Virus record (IMG/VR): IMGVR_UViG_3300017786_000079
Location: 1-30,818 of that record
Source of the DNA: a virus
Direction: 5' to 3' (one strand)
DNA: 30,818 bases
Part shown: positions 1 to 7,717 of the stretch, one piece after another
Layout of the letters: each line of letters begins with the position of its first letter
Position numbering within the stretch: the stretch's first letter is position 1
Program-made: the position numbers and the translations under genes
The notes under the pieces: model-generated
The model's input: only the letters and a program-made list of their open reading frames with translations
Database searches by the model: none
Told to the model about the DNA's origin: nothing

Positions 1-123
1 AGAAGTTGGCATACCAAAAGAATTATATTTATTAAGGCCAGATAGAATAGATATTGAAGCTAGCAGCTCAATGATACCTGACAGATATTGCTATAAAATT
101 AATGGTAAAACTATTGAAAAATA
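1..123. repeat. Terminal direct repeat, left copy
   Basis: These 123 bases recur without a mismatch at 30696-30818. The repeat lies inside the portal gene, and joining the copies restores one continuous reading frame. This is the mark of a circular assembly (or of circularly permuted phage DNA) opened at an arbitrary point. The length is typical of an assembler overlap, so it need not be a real packaged terminal repeat. Confidence 0.95.
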
Positions 124-1804
124 TGATGTTGATAAGCTAACTGGAGAATCTCAAGTTAAACACATTAAATTATGGAACCCTTTAGATGACTTTTATGGCT
201 TATCTCCAATAGTTGCTGGTGCTTATAATATTGACCAACATAATTTAGCTGGTATGCATAATGTAGGTTTATTAAAAAATGGTTGTACACCATCAGCAAT
301 GTTGAAGTTTCAACCTAAAGATGAAACTGGAATGTCAGCCAGTTTAACTGATGACCAGCGCGCAGCTATTTTACAAGACTTAGAATTTAGATTTAAAGGT
401 AGTACAAATAGCGGCAGGCCAATGCTGTTAGAGGGAGATTTTGATTATGTTCAAATGGGGCTAAATCCTAAGGATATGGATTTTTTAGAATTAATGAATA
501 TGTCAGCAAGGGAAATTGCATTATGCTTTGGTGTTCCTGCCCAGTTAGTAGGAATAGCTGACCAAACTTATGCTAATGTTGCCGAAGCGAGATTGTCATT
601 ATATGAAGAAACAATTATTCCTTTATTAGAAAGATTGGAAAGTGATTTAAACGAATACTTGCCGCATTTATATTCTGAAAATTTAACAATTAGATATGAT
701 GTAGATAGTATTCCAGCAATGGCAGAAAAGCGCAAACAAATATTTGCTAATGTTAGTCAAGGTGTTCAGCAAGGTATTTTAACAAGAAACGAAGCCAGAG
801 AGCGACTAGGACTTGAGCCAATTGATGGGGCTGATAGTTTACTTGTACCATCAAATTTATTTCCTCTTGGAGAAATTGATGAAGGCAAATCAGCAGAATC
901 ATTAGAAGAATATGAAGAACAATATGAAGAAGCTTATGGAGTTAAATCTTACAGTGAAGAAGAAAAAGAAATGCTTGAAGAAGATATATTTACTACCGAG
1001 CAAGAAGCATTAGATAGAGCTAAAGTTATTGGCTGTGAAGGTAGTCATACACACCAAACAGAAGATGGCAAAACTGTTTATATGCCTTGTAAAACACATG
1101 AAGCATATCACGAAACAATAGGCGTAAATGAAAAAGCTTTAGCTGATTTAGATTTAAGAGCAAATGCCGGAATGAAAGAAGAAGCTAAAAAAGGTTTAGA
1201 GTGGCGTAAGGAATATAATAGAGGTGGAACTTTAGTTGGGGTAGCAAGAGCTAATCAGCTTGTTAGTGGTGAAAGAATGTCGCCCAGTACAGTTTTAAGA
1301 ATGTATTCTTTTTTCTCAAGACATGAAATAGATAAACAGGCAGAAGGCTTTAGTCCGGGTGAAAAAGGTTATCCTAGCGCCGGGAGAATTGCTTGGGCTC
1401 TTTGGGGTGGTAATCCGGGCTTTACTTGGTCAAAAATGAAGCGCGACCAAATAATGAAGGAAAGAAAAAAATCTACTGAAGAAAATTATGAAATAAAATT
1501 AGAAGGTTTTTCAAAGCCAATAGAAAAAGGTTTAAGAAAAAAAGTTACTGACCATAATGATAAATATGGTGATAAAAAAGGAAAAAGAGTTACATTAAGA
1601 ATGTTAGCAGCAGTTTTTAAAAGAGGAATTGGAGCTTATAGAAATAATCCAGCTTCTGTTAGGCCATCAGTTAATTCAGAAGACCAATGGGCTTATGCTC
1701 GCGTGAATTCTTTTCTTTCCGCAGTAAGAACTGGAAAATTTAAAAGTGGAAAGTTTGATTTAGATTTATTACCGAAAGGGCACCCATTATCAAGCAAGGA
1801 GTAA
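2..1804 (+). CDS. Portal protein, 3' part, with long C-terminal extension
   Basis: This continues the gene that starts at 30340; together they encode about 719 residues. The frame is open from base 2, so the ATG at 71 is an internal methionine (about residue 143), not the start. The portal forms the dodecameric DNA gate of the head. HK97-type portal features run to about residue 395, for example the GVPAQLVG segment and an EARERLGLEPI segment near the end. HK97 portals are about 420 residues, so some 320 residues are extra. The extension has an acidic linker, a Cys/His patch (CEGSHTH then MPCKTH, about 464-485, possibly zinc binding), a block around 510-600 with RRGG-like and PSAGRIAWALWGG motifs, and a last block from about 633 with NPASVRP and DLLPKGHP. 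I know such blocks as add-on modules of phage head proteins; their function is unknown to me. Confidence 0.9.
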   Translation, partial: EVGIPKELYLLRPDRIDIEASSSMIPDRYCYKINGKTIEKYDVDKLTGESQVKHIKLWNPLDDFYGLSPIVAGAYNIDQHNLAGMHNVGLLKNGCTPSAMLKFQPKDETGMSASLTDDQRAAILQDLEFRFKGSTNSGRPMLLEGDFDYVQMGLNPKDMDFLELMNMSAREIALCFGVPAQLVGIADQTYANVAEARLSLYEETIIPLLERLESDLNEYLPHLYSENLTIRYDVDSIPAMAEKRKQIFANVSQGVQQGILTRNEARERLGLEPIDGADSLLVPSNLFPLGEIDEGKSAESLEEYEEQYEEAYGVKSYSEEEKEMLEEDIFTTEQEALDRAKVIGCEGSHTHQTEDGKTVYMPCKTHEAYHETIGVNEKALADLDLRANAGMKEEAKKGLEWRKEYNRGGTLVGVARANQLVSGERMSPSTVLRMYSFFSRHEIDKQAEGFSPGEKGYPSAGRIAWALWGGNPGFTWSKMKRDQIMKERKKSTEENYEIKLEGFSKPIEKGLRKKVTDHNDKYGDKKGKRVTLRMLAAVFKRGIGAYRNNPASVRPSVNSEDQWAYARVNSFLSAVRTGKFKSGKFDLDLLPKGHPLSSKE

Positions 1805-1807
1805 TTT

Positions 1808-2209
1808 ATGTTTCAATTTGGCAAAAGGTCATTAGGAATATTATCAGAAGTACACCCGGACTTGCAGCTTATAATGAAAGAAGCAATAAAAATTACGCCT
1901 ATTGATTTTGGCATAACTGAAGGTATGAGAACTCCAGAACGAGCAAGGCAAATGCAAGCAGAGGGTTTAAGCAAAGTTGGTGATAAATCAAAACATTGTC
2001 AGGGATTAGCAGTTGATATTGTATGTTATAATGGTAGCAATATAACGTGGGAACTAGATTTTTATGAAGCAGTTGCTATGGCTATTGGAGAAGTATCAGA
2101 ATCTTATGACATAAAAATAAGATGGGGTGGAAGCTGGAAAACTGGAGATTTTAACTTAAATAAAGATTTAGATTTTATTGACGCAGTACACTTTGAATTA
2201 GTTGAATAA
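1808..2209 (+). CDS. M15 family peptidase, probable endolysin
   Basis: A 133-residue protein of the M15 (VanY/T5 endolysin) zinc peptidase family, which cuts peptide cross-links of peptidoglycan. Expected residues are present: SKHCQGLAVD supplies H63 and D70, and DAVHFEL supplies D125 and H128, in the spacing of T5-type L-alanoyl-D-glutamate peptidases. There is no signal peptide, so release would depend on the holin genes far downstream (22347-22724). It starts 3 bases after the portal stop and lies between portal and head genes rather than beside the holin. A virion-associated role during entry is the alternative; endolysin is more likely because no other lytic enzyme was found. Confidence 0.85.
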   Translation: MFQFGKRSLGILSEVHPDLQLIMKEAIKITPIDFGITEGMRTPERARQMQAEGLSKVGDKSKHCQGLAVDIVCYNGSNITWELDFYEAVAMAIGEVSESYDIKIRWGGSWKTGDFNLNKDLDFIDAVHFELVE

Positions 2210-2497
2210 ATGGCTACACAAAAAGAAATAAAATTACATCTTGCTAATGTTGCAGAACTAGGCTGCATTGTTTGTTCAAAATTAGGTTTCCCAGATTCGC
2301 CTGCAGAAATTCACCATATCAAAGACCAATTTAGATTAGGAAAAAAATCCAACTATTTACAAACAATTCCTTTATGCCCTTATCATCATAGAACATCAGA
2401 AGAAGCATATCATTTTAGCCCAAAAACATTTAGCAAAAAATGGGGAACACAAGAAGAATTATTACAAGAAACTATGGATATGTTAAATGGCAGATAA
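2210..2497 (+). CDS. Ref-like HNH nuclease (RecA-dependent nuclease family)
   Basis: A 95-residue protein with the pattern of the P1 Ref/RecA-dependent nuclease family: LGCIVC near the N-terminus (C19, C22), EIHHI (H35, H36), TIPLCPYHHRT (C56, H59, H60) and a closing KKWGTQEELL. The Cys and His pairs should bind zinc and form an HNH-type active site. P1 Ref cuts DNA within RecA filaments; such genes are common in phages and often sit near recombination or packaging genes. Its ATG follows the peptidase stop directly, and its end overlaps the MuF gene by 11 bases, so translation is probably coupled. Most phage copies lack the basic N-terminal tail of P1 Ref, as here, so RecA dependence is not assured. 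Confidence 0.8.
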   Translation: MATQKEIKLHLANVAELGCIVCSKLGFPDSPAEIHHIKDQFRLGKKSNYLQTIPLCPYHHRTSEEAYHFSPKTFSKKWGTQEELLQETMDMLNGR

Positions 2498-3263
2498 AAT
2501 AAAAATAAATAGAAGAAAAGATTATAGAGAACAATTAAGATTATATTTATCGTTAGTTAAATCTTTAAATGCTAAATTAAAAAAACTATTTAAAAAAGTA
2601 TCAATAAAAGCTTCAATAGAATATAAGCAAGGTTTACTTGTTGATGATATATTTTTTTTAGAATATTCTGATGAGCTATATAAAATATTAGCTGCACATT
2701 TTCGAAATGTTATTAAAGTATCAGGTAGAAGATTAATTAAACAACGAGTAAAACAAAGTGAAGATGAAATAAATACTTTAATAGAAGAATATATAATTTT
2801 ACATACTGCTGCTGAAGTAACAAATATATCTGAAACAACAAGAAAAAAATTAACTGCTACTATTCAAAAAGGTATTAACAATGGAGATAGCATTGATGAT
2901 ATTAGCAGAGATATAAAAAAATCATCAGCATTTAGTACAAGCAGAGCAACACTTATTGCCAGGACTGAAACACATAATGCAATGAATGAAGGTACTTTAT
3001 CAATAGCAAAAAATCTGGATTTAGCGCAACCTGTTAAAGAATGGAATAATGCTTTAGATAATCGTTCAAGAAATTGGCATAAAAGAATGGACGGAAAAAC
3101 AAAACCTATTGATGAAAAGTTTACAGTGGTAACTCCAACAAAGTTTGGCCCGGAGCCGAGACTTATGAATAGTCCAGGCGATTCACAAGGTGGGGCTGCA
3201 AATGTTTGTAATTGCAGGTGTTTTTTGACTTTTTATGACAAAGAAGATGAAATTATTTCTTAA
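2487..3263 (+). CDS. MuF-like minor head protein
   Basis: A 258-residue minor head protein of the Mu F / SPP1 gp7 family. The C-terminal MuF domain is clear: IARTETHNAMNEG, then KEWNNALDNRSRNWHKRMDG, then a PGD segment and the closing NVCNCRCF motif. The N-terminal half is Lys-rich and helical. Family members sit inside the head near the portal and are thought to take part in assembly or DNA ejection. It belongs to the packaging operon by overlap with the upstream gene, but here it is parted from the protease and capsid genes by a cassette of seven small genes. Confidence 0.9.
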   Translation: MADKIKINRRKDYREQLRLYLSLVKSLNAKLKKLFKKVSIKASIEYKQGLLVDDIFFLEYSDELYKILAAHFRNVIKVSGRRLIKQRVKQSEDEINTLIEEYIILHTAAEVTNISETTRKKLTATIQKGINNGDSIDDISRDIKKSSAFSTSRATLIARTETHNAMNEGTLSIAKNLDLAQPVKEWNNALDNRSRNWHKRMDGKTKPIDEKFTVVTPTKFGPEPRLMNSPGDSQGGAANVCNCRCFLTFYDKEDEIIS

Positions 3264-3320
3264 ACTCCAGTTTTTATCATATAAATCATAAGCTTATATT
3301 CAAATTATTTTCAATAAATA

Positions 3321-3350
3321 TTGTACTTTATATGTATATAATTATATTAT
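3321..3350 (+). promoter_or_regulatory. Possible sigma70-type promoter before small-gene cassette
   Basis: TTGTAC, 18 bases, then TATTAT in the 145-base gap between the MuF gene and the first cassette gene. The gap is almost pure A/T, so chance matches are easy. Within it the 14-mer at 3329-3342 (TATATGTATATAAT) also occurs in the divergent control region at 25437-25450. Confidence 0.4.
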
Positions 3351-3408
3351 ATATAAATAGATTATAAACATATCTATATAAATATTAACAAAAACTAGCG
3401 AGGCAATA

Positions 3409-3546
3409 ATGAAAAAAGTAACACAAAAGCAATTTGAAGAATTATTAAAACTCTTAGACGATTTAGGTTGGGACTACGATAGATTTTCAAACTCTGGTCA
3501 AGAAACTTATGACGAAATTTGTAAAATATTAGGTTGGGAAAAATAA
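3409..3546 (+). CDS. Small protein, 45 residues, unknown
   Basis: The sequence begins MKKVTQKQFEELL and ends KILGWEK: an acidic, probably helical small soluble protein. GAGG lies 9 bases before the ATG. It is the first gene of the cassette, directly behind the possible promoter, and is followed within 2 bases by another small gene. Coding is supported by the ribosome binding site and tight spacing, not by a recognised family. Confidence 0.6.
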   Translation: MKKVTQKQFEELLKLLDDLGWDYDRFSNSGQETYDEICKILGWEK

Positions 3547-3548
3547 TT

Positions 3549-3650
3549 ATGAATTTTGAAAATTTAATAATTTTAATAGGTATAACATTACAAACAATAG
3601 CAGTTGTTTATATATTATACAAAGTAAACCAAGAAACAAAAACTTATTAG
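3549..3650 (+). CDS. Single-span membrane microprotein, 33 residues
   Basis: The protein starts MNFENLIILIGITL and has one hydrophobic segment of about 19 residues followed by a short polar tail, so it should sit in the inner membrane. It starts 2 bases after the upstream stop and ends 10 bases before the next ATG. No strong ribosome binding site is visible; translation may be coupled. Function unknown; phage microproteins of this form often act on the host membrane or on superinfection, but nothing here shows that. Confidence 0.5.
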   Translation: MNFENLIILIGITLQTIAVVYILYKVNQETKTY

Positions 3651-3660
3651 GAGATAGAAA

Positions 3661-4077
3661 ATGAATAAATTAACTACACAAGAAAAAACAAAGATAATAT
3701 ATTTTACAGCTTTACAGAAAACTAAAAAACTTAAAACTAAGATTTCTAATCTTGAATGTAAGTATCTTGAAGAAGCAATAGTTGTAATGAATTTATTAAG
3801 TGCTTTAAAAGAAGAAAAATATATAAGTATTGAAGAAGGCAGAGATAGAAAAGATTATGTCGCAAATGCAAAATTTAAACTGTATTACTTAGAAGAAAAA
3901 ATAAATAAATTAAGAACTGAACTTGATGAAAATAATACTTTACTTATGAGAAGCTGTATCGAGAGTGAAGATATTATTAAACATTGCCTTGATGATGATT
4001 GGGAAGTTATTAAAAAAGGTTATGAAGAATTTAATATTTTAACTAAGGCTATAAGAAAAATTGAAGGAGTATCTTAA
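3661..4077 (+). CDS. Coiled-coil protein, 138 residues, unknown
   Basis: A charged, strongly helical protein with heptad-like Leu/Ile spacing (residues about 15-60 and 75-105), so probably a coiled-coil oligomer in the cytoplasm. AGGAG lies 8 bases before the ATG. It is the third gene of the cassette between the MuF gene and the prohead protease. I do not recognise a family. Confidence 0.75.
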   Translation: MNKLTTQEKTKIIYFTALQKTKKLKTKISNLECKYLEEAIVVMNLLSALKEEKYISIEEGRDRKDYVANAKFKLYYLEEKINKLRTELDENNTLLMRSCIESEDIIKHCLDDDWEVIKKGYEEFNILTKAIRKIEGVS

Positions 4078-4078
4078 T

Positions 4079-4198
4079 ATGATAGATAAACACAATCAAA
4101 AAGAAGAATATATGACTATCTGGGAAATCATAGCAAGCATTATTTTGTTTGCTATGGTGCTTGGAACTTGTTGGATATTTTTATTAATAACTTATTAA
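4079..4198 (+). CDS. Single-span membrane microprotein, 39 residues
   Basis: A polar start (MIDKHNQKEEYM) is followed by one membrane segment covering most of the rest (IASIILFAMVLGTCW and on). GGAG is 9 bases before the ATG, inside the end of the upstream gene, and the start is 1 base after that gene's stop. It ends 11 bases before the next ATG. Second membrane microprotein of the same cassette; function unknown. Confidence 0.6.
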   Translation: MIDKHNQKEEYMTIWEIIASIILFAMVLGTCWIFLLITY

Positions 4199-4209
4199 CT
4201 GGAGGCATT

Positions 4210-4692
4210 ATGGGAACTAGAGCAAATATATGTTTAATTAACGAAAAAGATAATACTAAAAAATGGCTATATAGACATTGGGACGGCTACCCAACAGAAA
4301 CTGGAAATGATATTGCTAATATTTTTCATTATCATAAATTTAATTTAGCTACTATTGAAGATAGCCTTATAAATTCAAGAACAGCAGATAAACCTGACGA
4401 TAAAATTTATGAAACTACTGATTGCGAACATGGAGATATTCAATGGTTATATGAGCTAATTGTTCAGCAATCTGGGAGATTTAGGTTTCAAGTTTCAGAG
4501 TATGTTTATACAAATACAAGCAGAAAACTTGAAGTTCGCTATAGCTTTTCTTCACATTCATTAAATGAGCTTTTTTATAGTTATATGCTTTTTCAATGTA
4601 AACACGAAGAAAAAGAACTGGTGCATAAACGCATTTATTATAATAAATGCTTAGCTGAATTAGACACTTCTAAAAAAGTTCAATTAAACTAA
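4210..4692 (+). CDS. Conserved phage protein with YRHWDGYP motif
   Basis: 160 residues. The frame is open further upstream (an ATG at 4168), but the ATG at 4210 has a perfect GGAGG at 4201-4205 and gives the MGTRANI start typical of this family, so I take it. The motif LYRHWDGYPTETG near residue 20 marks a family of hypothetical proteins often found among accessory genes of phages and bacteria. It is a soluble cytoplasmic protein by composition. The biochemical role is not known to me. Confidence 0.8.
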   Translation: MGTRANICLINEKDNTKKWLYRHWDGYPTETGNDIANIFHYHKFNLATIEDSLINSRTADKPDDKIYETTDCEHGDIQWLYELIVQQSGRFRFQVSEYVYTNTSRKLEVRYSFSSHSLNELFYSYMLFQCKHEEKELVHKRIYYNKCLAELDTSKKVQLN

Positions 4693-4704
4693 CCGGGAGG
4701 AACT

Positions 4705-4932
4705 ATGAAAAAAAAGTTAAATAAAAGCAAAGCAGTATTAGAACATTTATTAAAATATGGGAAAATTGATACTTGGCAAGCTATAACTAAATATAAAGCT
4801 ACTAGATTATCAAGTATTATTTATAACTTAAGAATGGAAGGATATGACATTGAATCAATATGGGTTGAAGAAAAAAATAAGCCCAGATATGTTATGTATA
4901 CATTAATGCAAGACTTTACAGGAGAATCATAA
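4705..4932 (+). CDS. Small winged-helix DNA-binding protein (HTH_39-like)
   Basis: 75 residues. The pattern fits the small phage helix-turn-helix family: KSKAVLEHLLKYGKIDTWQA, then YKATRLSSIIYNLRMEGYDI, then a beta wing ending RYVMYTL. Such proteins are likely DNA-binding regulators. GGGAGG lies 7 bases before the ATG. Its stop overlaps the start of the next gene by one base (TAATG). Being within the cassette, it may regulate the cassette promoter or a host target; this is inference. Confidence 0.75.
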   Translation: MKKKLNKSKAVLEHLLKYGKIDTWQAITKYKATRLSSIIYNLRMEGYDIESIWVEEKNKPRYVMYTLMQDFTGES

Positions 4933-5180
4933 TGGCAAAAAAGAAAAAAGAAGCTTGGGAAATAGAATATGATAAAAAAATTATAGCAAGAAATAAAGGA
5001 ATGAAGAATTTAACAAATGAGCAAAAAACTGCTATAAATGAATTATATGATATTGCAAATGATGTAATTGTAGATATTGGTGAATGCTTTGATATTAGGC
5101 TTGAAGATATAAGGAAGCTTGATAATGCTAAATGGAAAGTATTTCATGCTTTTAATATGGAAAATAGAAAAAAGGAATAA
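4932..5180 (+). CDS. Small charged protein, 82 residues, unknown
   Basis: A Lys-rich N-terminus (MAKKKKEAWE) is followed by helical segments with LTNEQKTAINELYDIANDV and FDIRLEDIRKLDNAKW. Its ATG shares a base with the stop of the HTH gene and has GGAG 7 bases upstream. It is the last gene before the terminator at 5203-5238. No recognised family. Confidence 0.7.
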   Translation: MAKKKKEAWEIEYDKKIIARNKGMKNLTNEQKTAINELYDIANDVIVDIGECFDIRLEDIRKLDNAKWKVFHAFNMENRKKE

Positions 5181-5202
5181 ATTTTAAAGTTGCTAAGTAT
5201 TG

Positions 5203-5238
5203 GGCTGGAGTTTTCGCTAATTCTCCAGCCTTTTTTTT
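5203..5238 (+). terminator. Rho-independent terminator after small-gene cassette
   Basis: GGCTGGAG at 5203-5210 pairs perfectly with CTCCAGCC at 5223-5230 across a 12-base loop, and eight T follow directly. It closes the unit that begins near 3321 and isolates the capsid genes from it. Confidence 0.9.
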
Positions 5239-5242
5239 ATGC

Positions 5243-5272
5243 TTGTAATATACATTAAATAATTGCTAGAAT
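5243..5272 (+). promoter_or_regulatory. Possible promoter for capsid genes
   Basis: TTGTAA, 18 bases, TAGAAT, starting 5 bases after the terminator T-run and ending 34 bases before the protease ATG. The match is moderate, but a promoter is expected here because the terminator just upstream should stop incoming transcripts. Confidence 0.4.
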
Positions 5273-5305
5273 AGAGTAACATTTACTTGACAGGGATTAT
5301 TAAAT

Positions 5306-5971
5306 ATGTCCGAAGATAATATTGAGTTTATTAATGATGTATTAGACTTAGAATGTGATTATAAAGAAATAGATACTGAAGAAGATGGCAGCTTTGAAGG
5401 TTATGCTTCAGTATTCAACAATAAAGATTTAGGAAATGATGTAATTAAGCCCGGAGCTTTTTCTAAATCAGTCTACGATAAAAAACCAAAACAAATTAAA
5501 TTACTTTATCAGCATAAAACTGATGAGCCAATCGGAGTTATAGATAAATTAGAAGAAGATAAACGTGGCCTTAAAATTAAAGGCAGATTAGCTATGGGAA
5601 CTCAAAAAGGTAAAGAAGTTTATGAGCTTATGAAAATGGGCGCGCTTGATTCAATGTCTATTGGATATAAGCTTTCCCCAGAAGATTATAAATATAGCGA
5701 TAAGCTTAAAAAGAGAACTATAACTAATTTGGACTTAATGGAAGTTAGCATGGTTACATTTCCAATGAATCCAAAAGCAAAGGTTACGAAAGTAAAACTT
5801 GCTGGAATGAATGTAAGAGAATTAGAAAATTACTTATGTGATTTAGGTATGACTAATTCTGTTGCAAAACAAAGTGCAAATGTACTGTATAAATCATTTA
5901 ATCCAGAATTAAATGAGCAACGAGATGTTGTTGATAGTATTAGTGCATTAATTAATACAATTAAACATTAA
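5306..5971 (+). CDS. HK97-type prohead protease
   Basis: 221 residues, U35/S78 prohead protease family. It cuts the scaffold part from the capsid protein during head maturation. Family landmarks are in order: FEGYASVF (30-37), IKPGAF, LLYQHKTDEPIG with catalytic His70, GALDSMSIGY with catalytic Ser118, and NLDLMEVSMVTFPMNPKA with a conserved Glu146. These fit the His/Ser/Glu arrangement of HK97 gp4. It directly precedes the capsid gene with a 10-base gap, as expected. Confidence 0.95.
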   Translation: MSEDNIEFINDVLDLECDYKEIDTEEDGSFEGYASVFNNKDLGNDVIKPGAFSKSVYDKKPKQIKLLYQHKTDEPIGVIDKLEEDKRGLKIKGRLAMGTQKGKEVYELMKMGALDSMSIGYKLSPEDYKYSDKLKKRTITNLDLMEVSMVTFPMNPKAKVTKVKLAGMNVRELENYLCDLGMTNSVAKQSANVLYKSFNPELNEQRDVVDSISALINTIKH

Positions 5972-5981
5972 GAGGTTTATT

Positions 5982-7202
5982 ATGAGTGAAGAAATTAAAT
6001 CTGTTATAGATAATTTGGGAAGCGCTTTTGAAGATTTTAAAAGTGAAAACTCAAAGCGTCTTAAAGAGATAGAAAAAAAAGGCTCTGCTAATGCTGAACT
6101 TGAAAGCAAAGTTGACAAAATGGTTGACGACATTTCTAAAATGGCTGAAACCAAACAGGAACTTGAAATTCAAGCAAAAAATTTAGCTGAAGCACAAACT
6201 AAGTTAGAAGGCTTAGAAACTGTTCTTGCTCGCCCGGAGACAGGAAACAGTGCAAAAGATGTTGATATACAAATGAAAGCTTTTGGCTCAATGCTAAGAG
6301 TTGGTGCAGAAAAAATGGACGAAGTTGAAAGAAAAGCTTTATATGAATCAGATGATACTCTAGGCGGCTTTTATGCACCTACAGAATATGTTGCTGATTT
6401 AATTAAAGGCGTAACTGAAATATCTCCAATTCGTTCTATTGCAAGAGTTAGAACAACATCAAATAGGGGAATAGAAATACCAAAAAGAACTGGGCAATTT
6501 GCTGCTTCTTTTATTTCAGAGCAAGGCACAAGGTCAGAAACTACTGGATATACTACTGGGCTTCTTGAAATTCCAGCGCATGAGCTATATGCAAGAGTTG
6601 AAATTTCGCAAGCTATGTTAGAAGATTCTGCTTTTAATCTTGAGACTGAAATGTCAGAAGAATTTGGTACTCAATTTGCAAAAAGAGAAGGTACTGCTTT
6701 TGTATCTGGAACTGGAGTAGGGCAACCACAAGGATTTACTGATGGTGGCGCTGGAGTTTCTAGCACTAATTCAGGAAGTGGAACTGCTTTAACTGCAAAT
6801 GGATTATTAGATTTAATGTATGACATAAAATCTGATTATATGAATAATGCTCGCTTTGTTATGAATAGAGGTACATTTGGCGCTATCTTGAAATTAGAAG
6901 ATACTGAAGGTCAAAAAATCTTTGTAAATAGCATGAGTTATGTTGGCGGTGCTCCATCAACAATTTTAGGAAAGCCATATGTACTTGCAGAAGATATGCC
7001 TGACGTTGCTGGCTCTGCAAAGCCAGTTGCTTATGGTGATTTCTCAAGAGCATATACTGTAGTTGATAGAGTAAATATGTCAGTCATGAGAGACCCATAT
7101 TCAAGTGCAACAAGTGGAAATATACGTTATATCGCTAGGCGTAGAGTTGGCGGTGCAGTAGTTCTTGCGGAAGCAATTAGACTACAAAACATTTCTGCAT
7201 AA
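5982..7202 (+). CDS. Major capsid protein, HK97 fold
   Basis: 406 residues, HK97 gp5 family. Residues 1 to about 100 are a charged coiled-coil segment, the expected delta/scaffold domain removed by the protease upstream. The shell part follows, with LYESDDTLGGFYAPTEY, SPIRSIARV, an ARVEISQAMLEDS segment and YIARRRVGGAVVLAEAI at the end. The cleavage site is probably near 80-105 (around RPETGNS), but I cannot fix it. A strong start context (GAGG, 8 bases) fits high expression. Confidence 0.95.
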   Translation: MSEEIKSVIDNLGSAFEDFKSENSKRLKEIEKKGSANAELESKVDKMVDDISKMAETKQELEIQAKNLAEAQTKLEGLETVLARPETGNSAKDVDIQMKAFGSMLRVGAEKMDEVERKALYESDDTLGGFYAPTEYVADLIKGVTEISPIRSIARVRTTSNRGIEIPKRTGQFAASFISEQGTRSETTGYTTGLLEIPAHELYARVEISQAMLEDSAFNLETEMSEEFGTQFAKREGTAFVSGTGVGQPQGFTDGGAGVSSTNSGSGTALTANGLLDLMYDIKSDYMNNARFVMNRGTFGAILKLEDTEGQKIFVNSMSYVGGAPSTILGKPYVLAEDMPDVAGSAKPVAYGDFSRAYTVVDRVNMSVMRDPYSSATSGNIRYIARRRVGGAVVLAEAIRLQNISA

Positions 7203-7214
7203 CGGAGGATTATT

Positions 7215-7646
7215 ATGAGAGATATTAGTAATAGAGTAAAATCTGTAACTTGCCAGGACGCTAAAGTTTTTACAGCTGACGCTAATGGCACAACAGTTGA
7301 TACAAAAGGATTTGGCTCTTGTATGTTTATTGTAAACTCCGGTATAGAAGGAGATACATTATCTGGAAGTGTAAAATTTGATTTTATACTTGAAGAATCA
7401 ACAGATGATTCAACTTTTACTGCTGTAACAAGTTCAACTTCTGTTACAGAAACATCAGTTGATAGTTCTGGTATTTTCTTAACACTTGACGCGAATGGTG
7501 AGACACCTCAAACTTCGCAAATAGGTTATATTGGCGGCTCAAGATATGTAAGAGTTAAAATTGACGCAACAGGAACTCATTCCAACGGAACGCCTATAAG
7601 TGTTCAAGCGGTATTGGGTAACCCTATTGATTCAACTGACGCTTAA
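7215..7646 (+). CDS. Probable capsid decoration/stabilising protein
   Basis: 143 residues, rich in Thr, Ser, Val and Gly, with a beta-sandwich look (TADANGTTVDTKGFGSCMF, then FILEESTDDSTFTAV, then YIGGSRYVRVKIDAT). Proteins of this pattern commonly sit directly after the capsid gene in marine and alphaproteobacterial phages. Position and fold suggest a head surface protein, but this is not proved. GGAGG precedes the ATG. A smaller stem-loop without a T-run lies behind it (7660-7698). Confidence 0.6.
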   Translation: MRDISNRVKSVTCQDAKVFTADANGTTVDTKGFGSCMFIVNSGIEGDTLSGSVKFDFILEESTDDSTFTAVTSSTSVTETSVDSSGIFLTLDANGETPQTSQIGYIGGSRYVRVKIDATGTHSNGTPISVQAVLGNPIDSTDA

Positions 7647-7717
7647 ATATGTAAAGTTTGTGGGGAGTGGTTTTGATTGCTCATTGTCTGCTCCTCACTC
7701 TTATATAGGAGTTAATT

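Noticed and set aside
1-123. Terminal repeat as a genuine packaged direct terminal repeat
   Set aside because: The length suits an assembly overlap and the ends fall inside the portal gene, not at a typical packaging end; the large terminase group also suggests headful packaging.
7660-7698. Stem-loop GTGGGGAG / CTCCTCAC between two head genes
   Set aside because: It has one G-U pair and a 23-base loop and no T-run follows, so it is not a convincing terminator; it might be an RNA processing site, but nothing supports that.
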